From: Herpetosiphon giganteus
GTDB lineage: Bacteria; Chloroflexota; Chloroflexia; Chloroflexales; Herpetosiphonaceae
Direction of reading: 5' to 3'
Assembly: GCF_016907925.1 (NCBI RefSeq)
Contig: NZ_JAFBCZ010000010.1
Location: 62,001-126,000, forward strand
Length of the DNA stretch: 64,000 bases
The position numbers were made by a program, and so were the translations under genes. Under the pieces are notes generated by a model. That model was not told where the DNA came from, did no database searches, and saw only the letters and a program-made list of their open reading frames with translations. Positions 62,125 to 64,000 of the stretch are shown piece by piece (the stretch's first letter is position 1; every line of letters begins with the position of its first letter).

Positions 62125-62688
62125 TTTAACGCAGAGGCGCAGAGTTTATCATGCCAAATTTGCAGCAAATATGTATCTAGCTCCGTACGATAGCATATTT
62201 CATTCAAGGGGTTTTATATGCATGAAAACTTTCTTAGTGCCCAAATTGTTGATGCTGCGGTCACAGTTCATCGTGAACTTGGCGGACCTGGATTACTAGA
62301 ACGGGTCTATGAAGAAGCATTGATCTACGAATTAACATCAAGAAATTTAATGATTGAACAACAAAAGAGCATTCCAATTATCTATCGCGATAAGCATTTA
62401 AACACATCATTACGCCTTGATCTAATCGTTGAATCATTAATTATCATCGAAATTAAAGCTGTTGCTGAATATAATGCCATTTATTCGGCCCAACTTCTAA
62501 CTTATCTACGTCTTTGTAAATTACGCTTGGGTTTAGTTCTAAATTTTGGTCAATGTTATATGCGTGATGGAATTCATCGAGTAATTAATCAAAAAGCATT
62601 ATCTCAATCATCAAAAAAATCGTAGCAAAGCGTTAATTTCAATTTTTTAATAAACCTAATCTCTCAATCTCTGCGCCTCTGCGTTAAA
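62125..62688. mobile_element. Possible GxxExxY cassette bounded by 20-base inverted repeats
   Basis: TTTAACGCAGAGGCGCAGAG at 62125-62144 faces its exact reverse complement at 62669-62688. Between them lies one complete gene. Near copies of the 20-mer also lie at 22490, 22648 and 35143. A shorter direct repeat with the same CGCAGAG start lies at about 62075-62100. No target duplication or recombinase is seen. Confidence 0.5.
62218..62625 (+). CDS. GxxExxY protein (PD-(D/E)xK nuclease-like)
   Basis: 135 residues. The family motif GxxExxY is present as G25-LL-E28-RV-Y31. LRLDLIVES followed by IIEIKAV gives the D...ExK core of the PD-(D/E)xK nuclease fold. Function is unknown. AAGGGG precedes the ATG. 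It is much more AT-rich than its neighbours, which suggests transfer. It sits inside an inverted-repeat frame. Confidence 0.9.
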   Translation: MHENFLSAQIVDAAVTVHRELGGPGLLERVYEEALIYELTSRNLMIEQQKSIPIIYRDKHLNTSLRLDLIVESLIIIEIKAVAEYNAIYSAQLLTYLRLCKLRLGLVLNFGQCYMRDGIHRVINQKALSQSSKKS

Positions 62689-62722
62689 AACAGGCCACAG
62701 AGCAAAATACTCCATGGCCTGT
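62685..62722 (-). terminator. Terminator of secA
   Basis: On the minus strand ACAGGCCA and TGGCCTGT form an 8-base stem followed by TTTTTAACGC. The T run is part of the 20-base CGCAGAGG repeat. Confidence 0.6.
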
Positions 62723-62748
62723 AGGAATACATTCGTTATGTCAAATGC

Positions 62749-64000
62749 TTATTTTTTGCCAACAGCTTGCGCGTGGGTATGTTTGACCGCCAAAATTGCT
62801 TCAAGCTCGGCTTCTTTGCCTGGCAAGCCATGGCATGCTTTGAACTTCTTGCCGCTATCGCAAGGGCAAGGGTCATTGCGTCCGATTTTGATAATAATGC
62901 GGCGGGCTGGAGCAGCTTGACCAGCAGCATTGCTGACGCGGCGTGCAGCCCCACCAACCCCCCGTTTGGCTGGCTTGGGTGCTTCTTCAGTAGCGTTTTC
63001 TGAGCCACCAGCGGTTTGGGCCATTGCCAAACGAGCTTCCATTTCTAGCTCAACTTGGCGCAAGCGCACTTGCCAGTTGGCTGCATCGGTGAAGAAGTTG
63101 TAGACAATTCGGTTTTGAATGTTGCCTTTGAGTTCATCGAACATCTTATAGGCTTCGCGCTTGAAAGCCACCAACGGATCTTGTTGAGCAATCGCCACGT
63201 TGCCAATCCCTTGGCGCAATTCATCAACCGCCGTCAGATAATCGATCCATTCGCGATCGATTGCGCCGAGCATTTCTTGGCGCTCGAAGTGGGCAAAGAA
63301 GGCTTCGGGGCCGCTAACACCAGGAATTGGCTGCACACCACGTTGCAACAAACCAGTGTATTGGGTTGCCAACTCTTGGCCCAAGCGATTGTAGGCTTCT
63401 TCGACAACATCGGTCGCAATTTCGCCAATTTCATCAGCTTGGCGGCCTTTGAAACGAGCAGCCAATTCAGTTTCTTGGGCTTTGAGTTGCGGCACAATCG
63501 CATACAACTGGCGCAAGAAACCTTCCATATCTGGCTGATCAAGCTCTTTGTTATCGAGGAAATCTTCGACATGGGCTTCAATTTCGTCAACCACCATCTC
63601 AAGGATGCGGTCGCCCATATCTTCGCCGCCAAGAATCGCATGGCGGTCGGCGTAGATAACTTCGCGTTGTTTGTTCACCACGTCGTCGTATTCGACCACA
63701 TGTTTACGCACATCGAAGTTATAGCCTTCAACCCGCGTTTGCGCGCTTTCGATGGCTTTATCGAGCAAGCCCGATTCGAGTGGCAATTCTTCCTCGCCAT
63801 CAGACATCCGTTCCATCAAGCGCTTGATTGTGTCGATGCGCCCGAAGCGGGTCATCAATTCGTCTTCCAGCGAGATGAAGAAGCGCGATGAACCAGGGTC
63901 GCCCTGACGGCCAGCCCGACCACGCAACTGATTGTCGATCCGGCGGGCTTCGTGGCGCTCAGTGCCAATGATGTGCAAGCCGCCAGCGTCCATCACCGCT
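62749..64000 (-). CDS. secA: Preprotein translocase ATPase SecA, C-terminal part (cut by window end)
   Basis: The frame is open to the window edge. It holds the end of the second nucleotide-binding domain ([31 protein letters not shown] is the region at the 5' side), the helical scaffold and the C-terminal zinc-binding SEC-C motif [14 protein letters not shown], which contacts SecB and ribosomes. About 417 of the usual 850-1000 residues are visible. SecA drives secretion through SecYEG. Confidence 0.97.
   Translation of the reverse strand, partial: AVMDAGGLHIIGTERHEARRIDNQLRGRAGRQGDPGSSRFFISLEDELMTRFGRIDTIKRLMERMSDGEEELPLESGLLDKAIESAQTRVEGYNFDVRKHVVEYDDVVNKQREVIYADRHAILGGEDMGDRILEMVVDEIEAHVEDFLDNKELDQPDMEGFLRQLYAIVPQLKAQETELAARFKGRQADEIGEIATDVVEEAYNRLGQELATQYTGLLQRGVQPIPGVSGPEAFFAHFERQEMLGAIDREWIDYLTAVDELRQGIGNVAIAQQDPLVAFKREAYKMFDELKGNIQNRIVYNFFTDAANWQVRLRQVELEMEARLAMAQTAGGSENATEEAPKPAKRGVGGAARRVSNAAGQAAPARRIIIKIGRNDPCPCDSGKKFKACHGLPGKEAELEAILAVKHTHAQAVGKK

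Noticed and set aside
63055-63891. Plus-strand frame of 278 codons
   Set aside because: Antisense to secA, which is unmistakable on the other strand.

Overview
The window looks like a chromosomal segment of a Chloroflexota bacterium, most likely a Herpetosiphon-like filamentous glider. The reasons are the roughly balanced base composition, the many Ser/Thr kinases fused to zinc ribbons, FHA or sulfatase-modifying-factor (FGE) domains, the Thr-Pro-rich secreted protein ending in a YLP-type tail, and gene-poor spacers packed with short-period repeats. The genus is inferred from family content and my memory of such genomes. No database search was possible.

Layout. Positions 1-4.8 kb hold a minus-strand chemosensory operon (two CheW, a membrane MCP, a hybrid CheA). 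From 5.2 to 12.4 kb are minus-strand signalling genes: a lone receiver protein, then a tight run of zinc-ribbon/kinase/2xFGE protein, ABC-F ATPase, REC-GAF histidine kinase and OmpR-type regulator. From 12.7 to 20.4 kb on the plus strand are a TetR/SDR/MDR redox operon, a DegS/NarL-type two-component pair, a DegT aminotransferase, undecaprenyl-diphosphatase and a zinc-ribbon membrane protein. From 20.5 to 36.1 kb is a mixed region: I42-type inhibitor lipoprotein, EVE protein, superoxide dismutase, U32 peptidase, PhzF protein, alpha/beta hydrolase, FHA kinase, methyltransferase, VWA membrane protein, TPR/MshEN protein, CoA-disulfide-reductase-like enzyme, acyltransferase and Sir2. From 36.5 to 43 kb on the plus strand are a small unknown protein, YifB, an MsbA-type exporter and Lon. 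From 43.6 to 50.3 kb on the minus strand is nuoIJKLMN, half of complex I, with no nuoA-H in the window. From 50.8 to 58.7 kb are a CobW metallochaperone with a possible Zur box, two tandem tRNA-Asn genes, an EamA exporter, a Thr-Pro stalk protein, a beta-propeller, a Nudix enzyme and a MerR/membrane-protein pair. From 58.7 to 64 kb are proA, a histidine phosphatase, proB, a GxxExxY protein and the 3' part of secA.

The most unusual content lies between genes. Many spacers are mosaics of degenerate tandem arrays with strict 7-, 9- or 10-base periods. One array runs into the end of proB. A GxxExxY gene (a nuclease-like family) sits between perfect inverted copies of a 20-base CGCAGAGG repeat that recurs elsewhere in the window. 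A separate foldback element of about 170 bases with 14-base terminal inverted repeats occurs in three states of decay. These look like non-autonomous or self-spreading repeat systems and are the best candidates for something undescribed.

Genes that plausibly act together are the chemosensory operon; the kinase/ABC-F/histidine kinase/regulator run; TetR with its two oxidoreductases; the NarL-type pair; nuoIJKLMN; and proA, the phosphatase and proB. Start codons were chosen by Shine-Dalgarno spacing and domain boundaries, so several differ from the longest reading frame.
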